From: Pseudomonas ekonensis
Lineage (GTDB): Bacteria > Pseudomonadota > Gammaproteobacteria > Pseudomonadales > Pseudomonadaceae
Assembly (NCBI RefSeq): GCF_019145435.1
Contig: NZ_JAHSTS010000002.1
Span: forward strand, 124,001-188,000
Direction: 5' to 3'
Length of the DNA stretch: 64,000 bases
Part shown: positions 26,419-35,124 of the stretch, one piece after another
Position numbering within the stretch: the first letter of the stretch is position 1
How the letters are laid out: every line of letters begins with the position of its first letter
Made by a program: the position numbers and the translations under genes
Notes under the pieces: model-generated
Seen by the model: the letters and a program-made list of their open reading frames with translations, nothing else
The model's database searches: none
What the model was told of the DNA's origin: nothing

Positions 26419-27177
26419 TTACGAATTGACCGTTGGCTTGATTTTTTTCCGTGCCTTCTTGGCTGCTCGCAAGCAAAACATCTTCTGGGCGAGTTCGATG
26501 TTGCCCGAACAATACATTTTCTTCGCGATGTCATTCTTGAGCTTGTAGAGCTTCAAGTGACCGACATCCCCCTGAATCAATAGATCGAGCGCTGGCTTGA
26601 CCTCTGAAAAGTGGATCGCCGCATATTTCTTCCTAAGCGAACTCAACTGGATGGTGTTCTGTTCGATGGCCCAGGTCGGCACAACAAAGAACTCCCAGTT
26701 GTTCAGATCGCGAATATCCCGGGTTTCCTGCTCATCGTCCTTGAAATGCGCAAGGATAAAAAAATCAGACCAGCGGCGATATATCTCGATAGCCTTTCCA
26801 TACGGCTTTGAAATGTAGTTGTTCCACACATACCCTTGGCGGGGCTCAAGATCGAACTGTACGTTCTTGCTGCCGCTGGAAGTGGACTTGACCTCGATCC
26901 CCCAGCCATATCGGGTGCTGTGGCAATGGGCCTGAAAGTCTGCGGAAAAGTCCGGAACACCCCTGCCGTAAGTCAGATCCACCACGTCCCAGTCCTTACG
27001 GGTCTTGTAATGTTCTGCGAGGGTGCGATCCGAGCAAAGCGCCAGGTAGACCAGGTATTCCGCGAGATTGCCGCGGGTGGTGGGTGCCTTCAGGTCGGCA
27101 TAGCACCACTGCCATGCATCCAGCAGTGTCGCGCTGGCGATGCGCGTGTTGGAAAAGGGCGAATGCAGCTCAAGCAT
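26419..27177 (-). CDS. PD-(D/E)XK nuclease-like protein, lower GC
   Basis: 252 residues from ATG 27177; a GTG at 27189 is also in frame but sits directly against the GGGAGA box. NLAEYLVYLAL, then VPDFSADFQ, then GWGIEVKSTSSGSK fit the E...PD...ExK core of restriction-endonuclease-like folds, with Asp and Glu-Val-Lys in the expected order. The C-terminus is Lys-rich. It stands alone, without a methyltransferase, in a lower-GC stretch. It may be an orphan nuclease of a defence or mobile system, or a structural relative that has lost activity. Confidence 0.6.
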   Translation of the reverse strand: MLELHSPFSNTRIASATLLDAWQWCYADLKAPTTRGNLAEYLVYLALCSDRTLAEHYKTRKDWDVVDLTYGRGVPDFSADFQAHCHSTRYGWGIEVKSTSSGSKNVQFDLEPRQGYVWNNYISKPYGKAIEIYRRWSDFFILAHFKDDEQETRDIRDLNNWEFFVVPTWAIEQNTIQLSSLRKKYAAIHFSEVKPALDLLIQGDVGHLKLYKLKNDIAKKMYCSGNIELAQKMFCLRAAKKARKKIKPTVNS

Positions 27178-27202
27178 TGGGCTTTTCACTCTCCCTTAAA
27201 CA

Positions 27203-27751
27203 TCAGAAATTCGCCGGCGTGTTCGCACTAATAATCTCCGCCTCATCCGCCCCAATGTTCCGGAACTTGTGCGGCAGCGTGGTCGGAAAGTAATACCCGT
27301 CCCCCGCGCTCAGCACGCTTACCTGCCCGTCCACCGTCAGTTCCACGGTGCCGCGGGTCACCAATCCGCACTCTTCGCCTTCGGCGTGCACGATCGGCTC
27401 TTCGCCGGAGCTGGCGCCGGGCGCGTACTGCTCGCGCAGCAGGCGCATCTGGCGGCTGGGGACGGAGGCGCCGATCAGCAGCAGGCGCAGGCCGTGGCGG
27501 CCGAGGTCGGGCTGTTCGTTGGCACGGAAGACGTATTGGTGTTCGCGCGGGGGCTGGTCGAAGGTGAAGAAGTCGGCCAGGGACATCGGTATGCCTTCGA
27601 GCAGCTTTTTCAGCGAGCTGACGGAAGGGCTGACGCGATTCTGTTCGATCAGGGAAATGGTGGCATTGGTCACGCCGCTACGCCGGGCCAGCTCGCGCTG
27701 GGAGAGTTTGTAGCTTTCGCGTACTAGTTTGAGTCGAGAACCCGTATCCAT
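27203..27751 (-). CDS. puuR: XRE-cupin regulator of putrescine utilisation (PuuR-like)
   Basis: 182 residues. An N-terminal helix-turn-helix (LSQRELARRSGVTNATISLI, residues about 16-37) is joined to a cupin domain (EGEECGLVTRGTVEL, GDGYYFPTTLPHKFRN). This layout and its place next to puuB-puuC-puuA match PuuR, which represses putrescine genes until the polyamine rises. The symbol is by family and position. It is on the same strand as puuB but 416 bp of REP sequence separate them. Confidence 0.8.
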   Translation of the reverse strand: MDTGSRLKLVRESYKLSQRELARRSGVTNATISLIEQNRVSPSVSSLKKLLEGIPMSLADFFTFDQPPREHQYVFRANEQPDLGRHGLRLLLIGASVPSRQMRLLREQYAPGASSGEEPIVHAEGEECGLVTRGTVELTVDGQVSVLSAGDGYYFPTTLPHKFRNIGADEAEIISANTPANF

Positions 27752-27950
27752 GACAGCCTTATGTTGAGGTACTTAAGGGCAATGGGGGTGGGTGGCGGGT
27801 GACGCGCCGGGGGCGCGGATCACGTTGCTCCCGTGTCCCGGAACCGTGAAAGGCGGCTATTAAATCACGTTTGGTGGTGTTGCTCAGCAGGTTCGATGGA
27901 CGGTGGGTGAAATGAGCCTGCCGGGGGTGAATCCGAAGTAAATGCAGGGC

Positions 27951-28023
27951 CTGTGGGAGCTGGCTTGCCAGCGATTTGGCGGCACTTTCAACATCATTTT
28001 TGCTGATAAGCCAGCTCCCACAG
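27951..28023. repeat. REPIN (GTGGGAGCTGGCTTGCC type)
   Basis: TGTGGGAGCTGGCTTGCCAG at 27952 and the inverse, diverged arm GATAAGCCAGCTCCCACAG ending 28023. Part of the 416-bp gap between puuR and puuB (27752-28167). Confidence 0.8.
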
Positions 28024-28065
28024 TGGGTCGGGGGGTGTCAGATGGGATTCGGCTGACCGCGACCT

Positions 28066-28157
28066 TTGTAGGAGCGAGCCTGCTCGCGATGGCGGTGGTT
28101 CAGCCAGTCACCTGTTTGAATGGGCTGACGTCATCGCGAGCAGGCTCGCTCCTACAA
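28066..28157. repeat. REPIN (TAGGAGCGAGCCTGCTCGCG type)
   Basis: TTGTAGGAGCGAGCCTGCTC at 28067 and its exact inverse ending at 28156 flank about 45 bp of unrelated sequence. A second REP family right next to the previous one; the rest of this gap holds no gene. Confidence 0.88.
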
Positions 28158-28167
28158 AATCACGGTT

Positions 28168-29451
28168 TCAGATGCCGAAGCGGTCGCGCAGCGAGTAGTA
28201 CGCGGCGCCCATGGCGGTGAGCGGGGCCTGGAAGGTGCGGCCGCCGAACATCGGCATGTGCGGCAGGGAGGCGAAGGCGTCGAAGCGTTCGGCGTCGCCG
28301 CGGATCATTTCCGAGATCAGCTTGCCGGCCAGGTGCGAGCAAGTGACGCCGTGGCCGCTGTAGCCCTGCATGTAATAGGCATTCTTCTCGATGCGGCCGA
28401 ACTGCGGCATGCGCGACATGGTCAGCAGGAAGTTGCCGGTCCAGCGGTAGTCGATCTTCACGTCCTTGAGCTGCGGGAAGGTCTTGAGGATCTTCGGGCG
28501 GATCAGGGTTTCGATGTCGTCCGGCTCGCGGGCGCCGTAGACCACGCCGCCGCCGTAGAGCAACCGGTTGTCGGCGGTGAGCCGGTAGTAGTCGAGCAGA
28601 TAGTTGCAGTCCTCGACGCAGTAGTTGTTGGTGATCAGGCTGCGGGCCTGCTTCTCGGTCAACGGTTCGGTGACGCAGATCTGCGAGCCGCACGGCATGC
28701 TCTTGGCCGTCACACGGTTGTCCAGGCCCTGCGGCAGGTAGGCGTTGCCGGCGATCAGCAGGTACTTGGCGCGCACCTGGCCCTTGGCGGTGCGCACGGT
28801 GTTCGGTTCGCCGTAGCGGATTTCCACGGCGGCGGACTGCTCGTAGATCTTGCCGCCCAGGCGCACGATGGCCGCGGCTTCGCCGAGGGCCAGGTTCAGC
28901 GGGTGGATGTGGCCGCCCTGCATGTCCAGCAGGCCGCCGACGTAGGCGTCGGAGCCGACCTCACGGCGGATGTCCGCCGCGTCCAGCAGCTTCAGGTTGC
29001 GGTTGCCATAGCGCTCCCAACTGCGCTTCTGCTCGGCGAGGCCCTTGAGCTGCTTCTTGTTCATCGCCGCGAAGATGCCGCCGGGGCGGTAGTCGCACTG
29101 GATGTCGTATTGCTTGATGCGCGAACGGATGATGTCGGCGCCTTCGAAGATCATGCTGCCGAGGATCTCGGCGGTCTTGTCGCCGTAGCGCGCCTCGATC
29201 ACATCGACGTCGCGGCTGTAGGAGTTGACCAGCTGCCCGCCGTTGCGGCCGCTGGCGCCGTAGCCGACTTTCGCCGCTTCCAGCACCGTCACTTTGTAGC
29301 CGGCCTCGGTCAGGAACAGCGCCGAGGACAGGCCGGTGTAGCCGGCGCCGATGATGCAGACATCGCAGTCCACCGCTTCTTCCAGGGTCGGGAAGTCGAT
29401 GGTTTCGTTGCGGGTGGCCGCGTAGTAGCTGTTGACGTGTTGCTGTTTCAT
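28168..29451 (-). CDS. puuB: Gamma-glutamylputrescine oxidase
   Basis: 427 residues from ATG 29451; a longer in-frame reading to 30018 runs through the shadow of puuC and is rejected. VCIIGAGYTGLSSALFLTEA is the FAD motif and VGYGASGRNGGQLVNSYS the second flavin segment. QGYSGHGVTCSHLAGKL is near the C-terminus. It oxidises gamma-glutamylputrescine to the aldehyde, with hydrogen peroxide and ammonia. 56 bp downstream of the aldehyde dehydrogenase gene, which does the next step. Confidence 0.9.
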   Translation of the reverse strand: MKQQHVNSYYAATRNETIDFPTLEEAVDCDVCIIGAGYTGLSSALFLTEAGYKVTVLEAAKVGYGASGRNGGQLVNSYSRDVDVIEARYGDKTAEILGSMIFEGADIIRSRIKQYDIQCDYRPGGIFAAMNKKQLKGLAEQKRSWERYGNRNLKLLDAADIRREVGSDAYVGGLLDMQGGHIHPLNLALGEAAAIVRLGGKIYEQSAAVEIRYGEPNTVRTAKGQVRAKYLLIAGNAYLPQGLDNRVTAKSMPCGSQICVTEPLTEKQARSLITNNYCVEDCNYLLDYYRLTADNRLLYGGGVVYGAREPDDIETLIRPKILKTFPQLKDVKIDYRWTGNFLLTMSRMPQFGRIEKNAYYMQGYSGHGVTCSHLAGKLISEMIRGDAERFDAFASLPHMPMFGGRTFQAPLTAMGAAYYSLRDRFGI

Positions 29452-29507
29452 TTTCTTGTTCTCCGAGGGCCGCCGGCACGTGCCGGCGGCCGCCGCTGCA
29501 AAATAGG

Positions 29508-30998
29508 TCAGAGCTTGATCCAGGTCGCTTTCAGCTCGGTGTACTTGTCGAAGGCATGCAGCGACTTGTCGCGGCCGTTGCCCGACTGCTTGAAGCCGCC
29601 GAACGGCGCGGTCATGTCGCCGCCGTCGTACTGGTTGACCCACACGCTGCCGGCGCGCAGGCCGCGGGCGAAGGTGTGGGCCTTGCTCAGGTTGCTCGTC
29701 CAGACCCCGGCGGCGAGGCCGAAGATGCTGTCGTTGGCGATCTGCAGCGCCTCTTCGACGGTGTCGAAGGTGATCAGCGACAGCACCGGGCCGAAGATCT
29801 CTTCGCGGGCGATGGTCATGGCGTTGGTCACGCCGTCGAAGATCGCCGGCTGCACGTACAGGCCGCCGGTCTCTTCGAGGGTGCGCTGGCCGCCGGCGAT
29901 CAGCTCGGCGCCCTGCTCCCGGCCGATGCCGATGTAGCGCAGGACGTTGTCCAGCTGACGCTGATCGACCACCGCGCCGACGGTGGTGGCCGGGTCGAGG
30001 GCGTGGCCGGGTTTCCACGCTTGCAGCGCTTCCACCAGCAGCGGGATGAATTGCTCACGGATCGAACGCTCCACCAGCAGGCGCGAGCCGGCGGTGCAGA
30101 CCTCACCCTGGTTGAACGCAATGGCGCCCGCCGCCGCTTGTGCGGCTGCGCGCAGGTCCGGCGCATCGGCGAACACCACGTTCGGGCTCTTGCCGCCGGC
30201 TTCGAGCCACACGCGTTTCATGTTGCTTTGGCCGGCGTAGATCATCAGTTGCTTGGCGATGGCCGTGGAACCGGTGAAGGCCAGCACGTCGACGTCCATG
30301 TGCAGCGCCAGCGCCTTGCCGACGGTGTGGCCGAAGCCCGGCAGGACGTTGAACACGCCCTTGGGAATGCCGGCGTCCAACGCCAGTTGCGCGATGCGGA
30401 TCGCGGTCAGCGGAGACTTCTCCGACGGCTTGAGGATGAACGAGTTGCCGGCGGCCAGGGCCGGGGCGAACTTCCAGCTGGCCATGATCAGCGGGAAGTT
30501 CCACGGCACGATGGCCGCGACCACGCCGGACGGCTCGCGGGTCACCAGGCCCAATTGGTCGTGGGGCGTGGCGGCGACTTCGTCGTAGATTTTGTCGATG
30601 GCCTCGGCGCTCCAGCGGATCGCGTTGGCCGTCGCCGGTACGTCGATGCTCATCGAGTCGCTGATCGGCTTGCCCATGTCGAGGGTTTCCAGCAGCGCCA
30701 GTTCTTGCTGGTGCTCAAGGATCAGATCGGCGAAACGGATCAGGATGCGCTTGCGTTCGGCCGGGGCCTTGTTGGCCCAGACGCCGGAGTTGAAGGTCTG
30801 ACGGGCGACGTCAACGGCCAGGTTGGCGTCGGCCTCGTCGGTGCTGGCCACGGACGCCAGGAAACGGCCGTCGACCGGGCTCAGGCATTCGAACGTGGCG
30901 CCGCCGATGGCCGGGCGGTATTCGCCGTTGATGAAGGCGCGGCCTTCGAGGGTCAGGGACTGGAAACGCTGTTCCCAGTCGTTGCGGGTCATGGTCAT
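29508..30998 (-). CDS. puuC: Aldehyde dehydrogenase for gamma-glutamyl-aminobutyraldehyde
   Basis: 496 residues, the usual ALDH length. The NAD-binding and catalytic elements are clear: VAAIVPWNFPLIMASWKFAP, LEAGGKSPNVVFADA with the general-base Glu, and FNQGEVCTAGSRLLVE with the catalytic Cys. In this cluster it converts the PuuB aldehyde product into gamma-glutamyl-GABA; Pseudomonas homologues (KauB) accept several amino aldehydes. Minus strand between puuA and puuB. Confidence 0.9.
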   Translation of the reverse strand: MTMTRNDWEQRFQSLTLEGRAFINGEYRPAIGGATFECLSPVDGRFLASVASTDEADANLAVDVARQTFNSGVWANKAPAERKRILIRFADLILEHQQELALLETLDMGKPISDSMSIDVPATANAIRWSAEAIDKIYDEVAATPHDQLGLVTREPSGVVAAIVPWNFPLIMASWKFAPALAAGNSFILKPSEKSPLTAIRIAQLALDAGIPKGVFNVLPGFGHTVGKALALHMDVDVLAFTGSTAIAKQLMIYAGQSNMKRVWLEAGGKSPNVVFADAPDLRAAAQAAAGAIAFNQGEVCTAGSRLLVERSIREQFIPLLVEALQAWKPGHALDPATTVGAVVDQRQLDNVLRYIGIGREQGAELIAGGQRTLEETGGLYVQPAIFDGVTNAMTIAREEIFGPVLSLITFDTVEEALQIANDSIFGLAAGVWTSNLSKAHTFARGLRAGSVWVNQYDGGDMTAPFGGFKQSGNGRDKSLHAFDKYTELKATWIKL

Positions 30999-31034
30999 GG
31001 CTGTGGCTCACACAGGAAATGGGGTCACCGATGT

Positions 31035-31130
31035 CCCTGTGGGAGCGGGCTTGCCCGCGAAGGCGGCGGACCGGTCACCCTCAGTGTCGAAGGTGACGGC
31101 CTCTTCGCGGGCAAGCCCGCTCCCACAGGG
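31035..31130. repeat. REPIN (GTGGGAGCGGGCTTGCCCGC type)
   Basis: CCTGTGGGAGCGGGCTTGCC at 31036 and its exact inverse ending at 31130. The central part contains a second smaller palindrome, GGTCACC(CTCAGTGTCGAA)GGTGACG. It separates puuA from puuC. Confidence 0.88.
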
Positions 31131-31190
31131 AATGGCGTGTTATTTCGGACTTGTGGTTTGCGCCGGTCACTGTGGATCCGGCGGTGGTCT

Positions 31191-32567
31191 TCAGACCGTG
31201 TGCAGGTACCAGTTGTACTCAAGGTCGGAGATCGAGTTCTCGAATTCGGCCAGTTCGCTTTCCTTGCACGCGACGAACACGTCGATGTACATCGGGTCGA
31301 TGTACCGGGCCATGACTTCGCTGTCGTCCAGCACCCGCAACGCGTCGCGCAGGTTGTTCGGCAGGCTCTGTTCGTTCTGCTCGTAGCTGTTGCCTTCGGT
31401 CGGCGCCGGCGGCTCGATCTGGTTGGTCAGGCCGTGGTGCACGCCCGCCAGCACCGAGGCCATCAGCAGGTACGGGTTGGCGTCGGCACCGGCCACGCGG
31501 TGCTCGATGCGCACGGCGTCCGGCGAGCCGGTCGGCACGCGCACGGCCACGGTGCGGTTGTCGATGCCCCAGCTCGGCGAGTTCGGCACGTAGAACTGCG
31601 CGCCGAAGCGGCGGTACGAGTTGACGTTCGGGCAGAGGAAAGCCATCTGCGCGGGCAGGGTCTCCAGCACACCGCCGATCGCGTGGCGCAGCGCGGCGTT
31701 CTGCTCGGGATCCTCGCTGGCGAAGATGTTGTTGCCTTCTTTGTCCAGGATCGAAATGTGCACGTGCAGACCGTTGCCCGCCTGGCCCGGATACGGCTTG
31801 GCCATGAAGGTGGTGTCCATCTCGTGGTCGTAGGCGATGTTCTTCACCAGACGCTTGAGCAGGATCGCGTATTCGCACGCCTTGATCGGGTCGGACACGT
31901 GGTGCAGGTTGACTTCGAACTGCGCCGGGGCGCTTTCCTTGACGATGGCGTCGGCGGGGATGCCCTGCTCTTTCGCGCCTTCGAGGATGTCTTGCAGGCA
32001 GTCGACGTATTCGTCCAGGTCGTCGATCAGGTAGACCTGGGTCGACACCGGGCGCTTGCCCGACACCGGCGAGCGTGGCGACTGCGGACGGCCGTTCACG
32101 TTGTCCTGGTCGATCAGGTAGAACTCAAGCTCGAACGCGGCGCAGATGGTCAGGCCCAGCTCGTCGAACTTGCGCACCACGTTGGCCAGCACTTCGCGCG
32201 GGTCGGCGAAGAACGGCTCGCCTTCGAGTTCATGCATGGTCATCAGCAGTTGGGCGGTCGGACGCTTCTGCCAAGGCTCGATGCTGAGGGTGCCGGGGAT
32301 CGGGTAGCAGATGCGGTCCGCGTCGCCGATGTCCAGGCCAAGGCCGGTGCTTTCGACGGTGGAACCGTTGATGTCGAGGGCAAAGAGCGAGGCCGGCAGG
32401 TTGATGCCTTTCTCGTAGACCTTGTGAAGACTGGTGCGCTCGATGCGCTTGCCGCGCACCACACCGTTCATGTCTGCAATCAGAAGGTCGACGTACAAAA
32501 CCTCAGGATGTTTCTTAAGGAATGCGTTTGCTTCGTTGAGTTGAACGGCACGCAGAGGGACCGACAT
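31191..32567 (-). CDS. puuA: Gamma-glutamylputrescine synthetase
   Basis: 458 residues (MSVPLRAVQLNEANAFLKKH). GS-family motifs FELEFYLIDQ, NGLHVHISILDKEGNNIF and EHRVAGADANPYLLMAS are present. It ligates glutamate to putrescine using ATP, the first step of the gamma-glutamylated putrescine route. It heads the minus-strand puuA-puuC-puuB set and is divergent from puuD. In P. aeruginosa terms it corresponds to SpuB/SpuI. Confidence 0.9.
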   Translation of the reverse strand: MSVPLRAVQLNEANAFLKKHPEVLYVDLLIADMNGVVRGKRIERTSLHKVYEKGINLPASLFALDINGSTVESTGLGLDIGDADRICYPIPGTLSIEPWQKRPTAQLLMTMHELEGEPFFADPREVLANVVRKFDELGLTICAAFELEFYLIDQDNVNGRPQSPRSPVSGKRPVSTQVYLIDDLDEYVDCLQDILEGAKEQGIPADAIVKESAPAQFEVNLHHVSDPIKACEYAILLKRLVKNIAYDHEMDTTFMAKPYPGQAGNGLHVHISILDKEGNNIFASEDPEQNAALRHAIGGVLETLPAQMAFLCPNVNSYRRFGAQFYVPNSPSWGIDNRTVAVRVPTGSPDAVRIEHRVAGADANPYLLMASVLAGVHHGLTNQIEPPAPTEGNSYEQNEQSLPNNLRDALRVLDDSEVMARYIDPMYIDVFVACKESELAEFENSISDLEYNWYLHTV

Positions 32568-32849
32568 GATGCACCTATTTAGCTGTTAATTATTATGTTC
32601 ACTGCTGTTTCGCGGAGCCAGTCAACCCGAACGGCAAAGTGAAGTCAATAGCGAACGCAGGGCCGTTCAGCGTTTATTTTTCGGGCTTTTTTTAACATCC
32701 TCATGCCGAAGCAGACGCCAGAGCGGCGGAAATCCTGAAGATTGGATGAACGGCGTTTAGAATTTTTTACATGGCAGTTGTTAATTAAAATAAACGCGGC
32801 TAAGCTCCGGAAAAGCTCGTTCAAGTGTCAAACTTCGAGGTGAATAAAA
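32568..32849. promoter_or_regulatory. Divergent puuA/puuD promoter region with 11-bp inverted pair
   Basis: A 282-bp AT-rich gap with no gene. GCGTTTATTTT at 32670-32680 recurs inverted as AAAATAAACGC at 32787-32797. The pair flanks the middle of the gap and is a candidate binding-site pair, perhaps for PuuR. TGTTCACTG near 32595 partly resembles the E. coli PuuR site, but the match is weak. Confidence 0.4.
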
Positions 32850-33611
32850 ATGGCATTCAAGCCATTGATCGGCGTTACTGCGTGCGTCAAACAGATCGGC
32901 CTGCACCCCTACCACATCAGCGGCGACAAGTACGTGCGTGCTGTCAGCGTCGCGGCGCAGGGGCTGCCGGTGGTCATTCCTTCCCTGGGTGAACTGACGG
33001 AAACCGGCGACCTGCTCGGTCAGCTCGACGGCCTGCTGCTCACCGGCTCGCCCTCCAACGTGGAGCCCTTCCACTACCAGGGCCCTGCCAGCGCCCCCGG
33101 CACGGATCACGACCCGGCGCGGGACGCCACCACCCTTCCCCTCTTGCGTGCGGCCATTGCGGCGGGCGTTCCGGTGCTCGGCATCTGCCGCGGCTTCCAG
33201 GAAATGAACGTGGCCTTCGGCGGCAGCCTGCACCAGAAGGTGCATGAGCTGCCGGGCATGCTCGACCACCGCGAAGCCGACAGCCCGGACGTCGCCGTGC
33301 AGTACGCCCCGGCCCATGCCGTGACGGTGCTGGCCGGCGGTGTGTTCGAGGCGCTGGAGCTGCCGGGCGAGTTTCAGGTCAACTCCATCCACAGCCAGGG
33401 CATCGACCGCCTCGCCCCCGGCCTGCGCGCCGAAGCGGTGGCGCCGGACGGCCTGATCGAGGCGGTGTCGGTCGAGCACAGCCCGACGTTCGCCGTCGGC
33501 GTGCAGTGGCATCCGGAGTGGCAGGTGCTGGACAACCCGCCCTACCTGAAGATTTTCCAGGCGTTCGGCGCGGCGTGCCGGCAACGAGCGGCACGGCGCA
33601 ATCAGCGCTGA
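32850..33611 (+). CDS. puuD: Gamma-glutamyl-GABA hydrolase (class I amidotransferase fold)
   Basis: 253 residues. The nucleophile Cys is in VLGICRGFQEMNVAFGG (about residue 114) and the His-Glu pair in VGVQWHPEWQ near the C-terminus, giving the GATase triad. It hydrolyses gamma-glutamyl-GABA into glutamate and GABA, the last step of the pathway. Divergent from puuA and upstream of the polyamine ABC importer. Equivalent to SpuA in P. aeruginosa naming. Confidence 0.9.
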   Translation: MAFKPLIGVTACVKQIGLHPYHISGDKYVRAVSVAAQGLPVVIPSLGELTETGDLLGQLDGLLLTGSPSNVEPFHYQGPASAPGTDHDPARDATTLPLLRAAIAAGVPVLGICRGFQEMNVAFGGSLHQKVHELPGMLDHREADSPDVAVQYAPAHAVTVLAGGVFEALELPGEFQVNSIHSQGIDRLAPGLRAEAVAPDGLIEAVSVEHSPTFAVGVQWHPEWQVLDNPPYLKIFQAFGAACRQRAARRNQR

Positions 33612-33790
33612 CACCCCCGTAGACGCAAAACCCTTTACTGCCCCCACGGGAGCGGCGGCTGTGCGTGTGCACATCCGTCACCTGTGAAAACAACGAAACC
33701 GCAATAACAACAAGTACCACCAGGCAGCCAGGACGGCGGCGCCGAACAAGCCGGATCGGCAGGAGTGTCGGCAATCGGATCGATGCAAAA

Positions 33791-33886
33791 CCCTGTGGGA
33801 GCCGGCTTGCCAGCGATGAGGCCATCACCCTCGACATTGAGGGTGACTGACCCGCCGCCATCGCAGGCAAGCCAGCTCCCACAGGG
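33791..33886. repeat. REPIN between puuD and the ABC importer
   Basis: CCTGTGGGAGCCGGCTTGCC at 33792 and the inverse arm ending in GCTCCCACAGGG at 33886; the centre has a CACCCTCgacattGAGGGTG palindrome. The rest of the 370-bp gap (33612-33981) shows only an ordinary leader before the importer. Confidence 0.85.
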
Positions 33887-33981
33887 GGATGCGATCCGGG
33901 AGGAATGACTCCAAACGATCTGCAATCCACTTTTGAGCCAGGCCATTTGGCCCGGCGACTGAAACCTGTTGGGAGTTTCAC

Positions 33982-35124
33982 ATGGCAAACGCCTCCAGCA
34001 CTTACAGGAAGGCCCTTGAAGGTCATCAGCAACCGAAAAAGGTTCTGGTGAAAGTCGATCGCGTCACCAAGAAATTCGACGAGACCACCGCCGTGGACGA
34101 CGTGTCCCTGGAGATCCATCAGGGCGAGATCTTCGCCCTGCTCGGCGGCTCCGGTTCCGGCAAGTCGACCCTGCTGCGCATGCTCGCCGGTTTCGAGCGT
34201 CCCACCGACGGGCGGATCCTGCTCGACGGCGTGGACATCACCGACATGCCGCCTTACGAACGACCGATCAACATGATGTTCCAGTCCTATGCGCTGTTCC
34301 CGCACATGACGGTGGCGCAGAACATCGCCTTCGGCCTCAAGCAGGACCGTTTGCCGGCCAGCGAGATCGACGCCCGCGTCGAAGAGATGCTGCGCCTGGT
34401 GCACATGACCCAATACGCCAAGCGCAAGCCGCACCAACTGTCCGGCGGCCAGCGCCAGCGCGTGGCCCTGGCCCGTTCGCTGGCCAAGCGCCCGAAGCTG
34501 CTGCTGCTCGACGAACCGATGGGCGCGCTGGACAAGAAGCTGCGTTCGCAGATGCAGCTGGAACTGGTGGAAATCATCGAGCGCGTCGGCGTGACCTGCG
34601 TGATGGTGACCCACGACCAGGAAGAGGCCATGACCATGGCCGAGCGCATCGCGATCATGCACCTGGGCTGGATCGCCCAGGTCGGCAGCCCGGTGGACAT
34701 CTATGAGGCGCCGGTCAACCGCATGGTCTGCGAATTCATCGGCAACGTGAACGCCTTCGACGGCACCGTGGTGGAAGACCTCGAAGGCCACGCGATCATT
34801 CACAGCCCCGACCTTGCGCAGAAGATCTACGTCGGCCACGGCGTCAGCACCTCAGTGCAGGACAAGTCGATCACCTACGCGATCCGCCCGGAAAAGATGC
34901 TGGTCAGTTCCCTCAAACCCGAAGCCCGCTACAACTGGTCCGAAGGCAAGGTGCACGACATCGCCTACCTGGGCGGCCACTCGGTGTTCTACGTCGAGCT
35001 GCCCGGCGGCAAGATCGTCCAGTCGTTCATGGCCAACGCCGAACGCCGCGGCGCACGGCCGACCTGGGACGACAAGGTCTACGTGTGGTGGGAAGACGAC
35101 AGCGGCGTGGTGCTGCGCTCATGA
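33982..35124 (+). CDS. potG: Polyamine ABC transporter ATP-binding protein
   Basis: 380 residues. Walker A is GGSGSGKST at 55-63, the signature LSGGQ at 153-157, Walker B LLLLDEPMG around 173-181 and the H-loop VTHDQ after it. A TOBE-like regulatory domain follows (IRPEKMLVSS). Powers import of putrescine/spermidine at the inner membrane. Its TGA overlaps the next gene as ATGA. Equivalent to SpuF/PotA; the symbol is by family. Confidence 0.88.
   Translation: MANASSTYRKALEGHQQPKKVLVKVDRVTKKFDETTAVDDVSLEIHQGEIFALLGGSGSGKSTLLRMLAGFERPTDGRILLDGVDITDMPPYERPINMMFQSYALFPHMTVAQNIAFGLKQDRLPASEIDARVEEMLRLVHMTQYAKRKPHQLSGGQRQRVALARSLAKRPKLLLLDEPMGALDKKLRSQMQLELVEIIERVGVTCVMVTHDQEEAMTMAERIAIMHLGWIAQVGSPVDIYEAPVNRMVCEFIGNVNAFDGTVVEDLEGHAIIHSPDLAQKIYVGHGVSTSVQDKSITYAIRPEKMLVSSLKPEARYNWSEGKVHDIAYLGGHSVFYVELPGGKIVQSFMANAERRGARPTWDDKVYVWWEDDSGVVLRS

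Noticed and set aside
28168..30018. N-terminal extension of puuB by about 190 codons
   Set aside because: The extension is an Arg/Pro-rich reading of puuC in another frame. The FAD motif and normal family start lie after ATG 29451.
29556..32582. A 1,008-codon open frame on the plus strand
   Set aside because: It is antisense to puuC and puuA, which have full family motifs. Long antisense frames are expected at this GC content, and its product is His/Gln/Val-rich without motifs.
32585..32610. A PuuR-type operator similar to the E. coli site
   Set aside because: Only about 10 of 15 positions fit, scattered; not enough to call.
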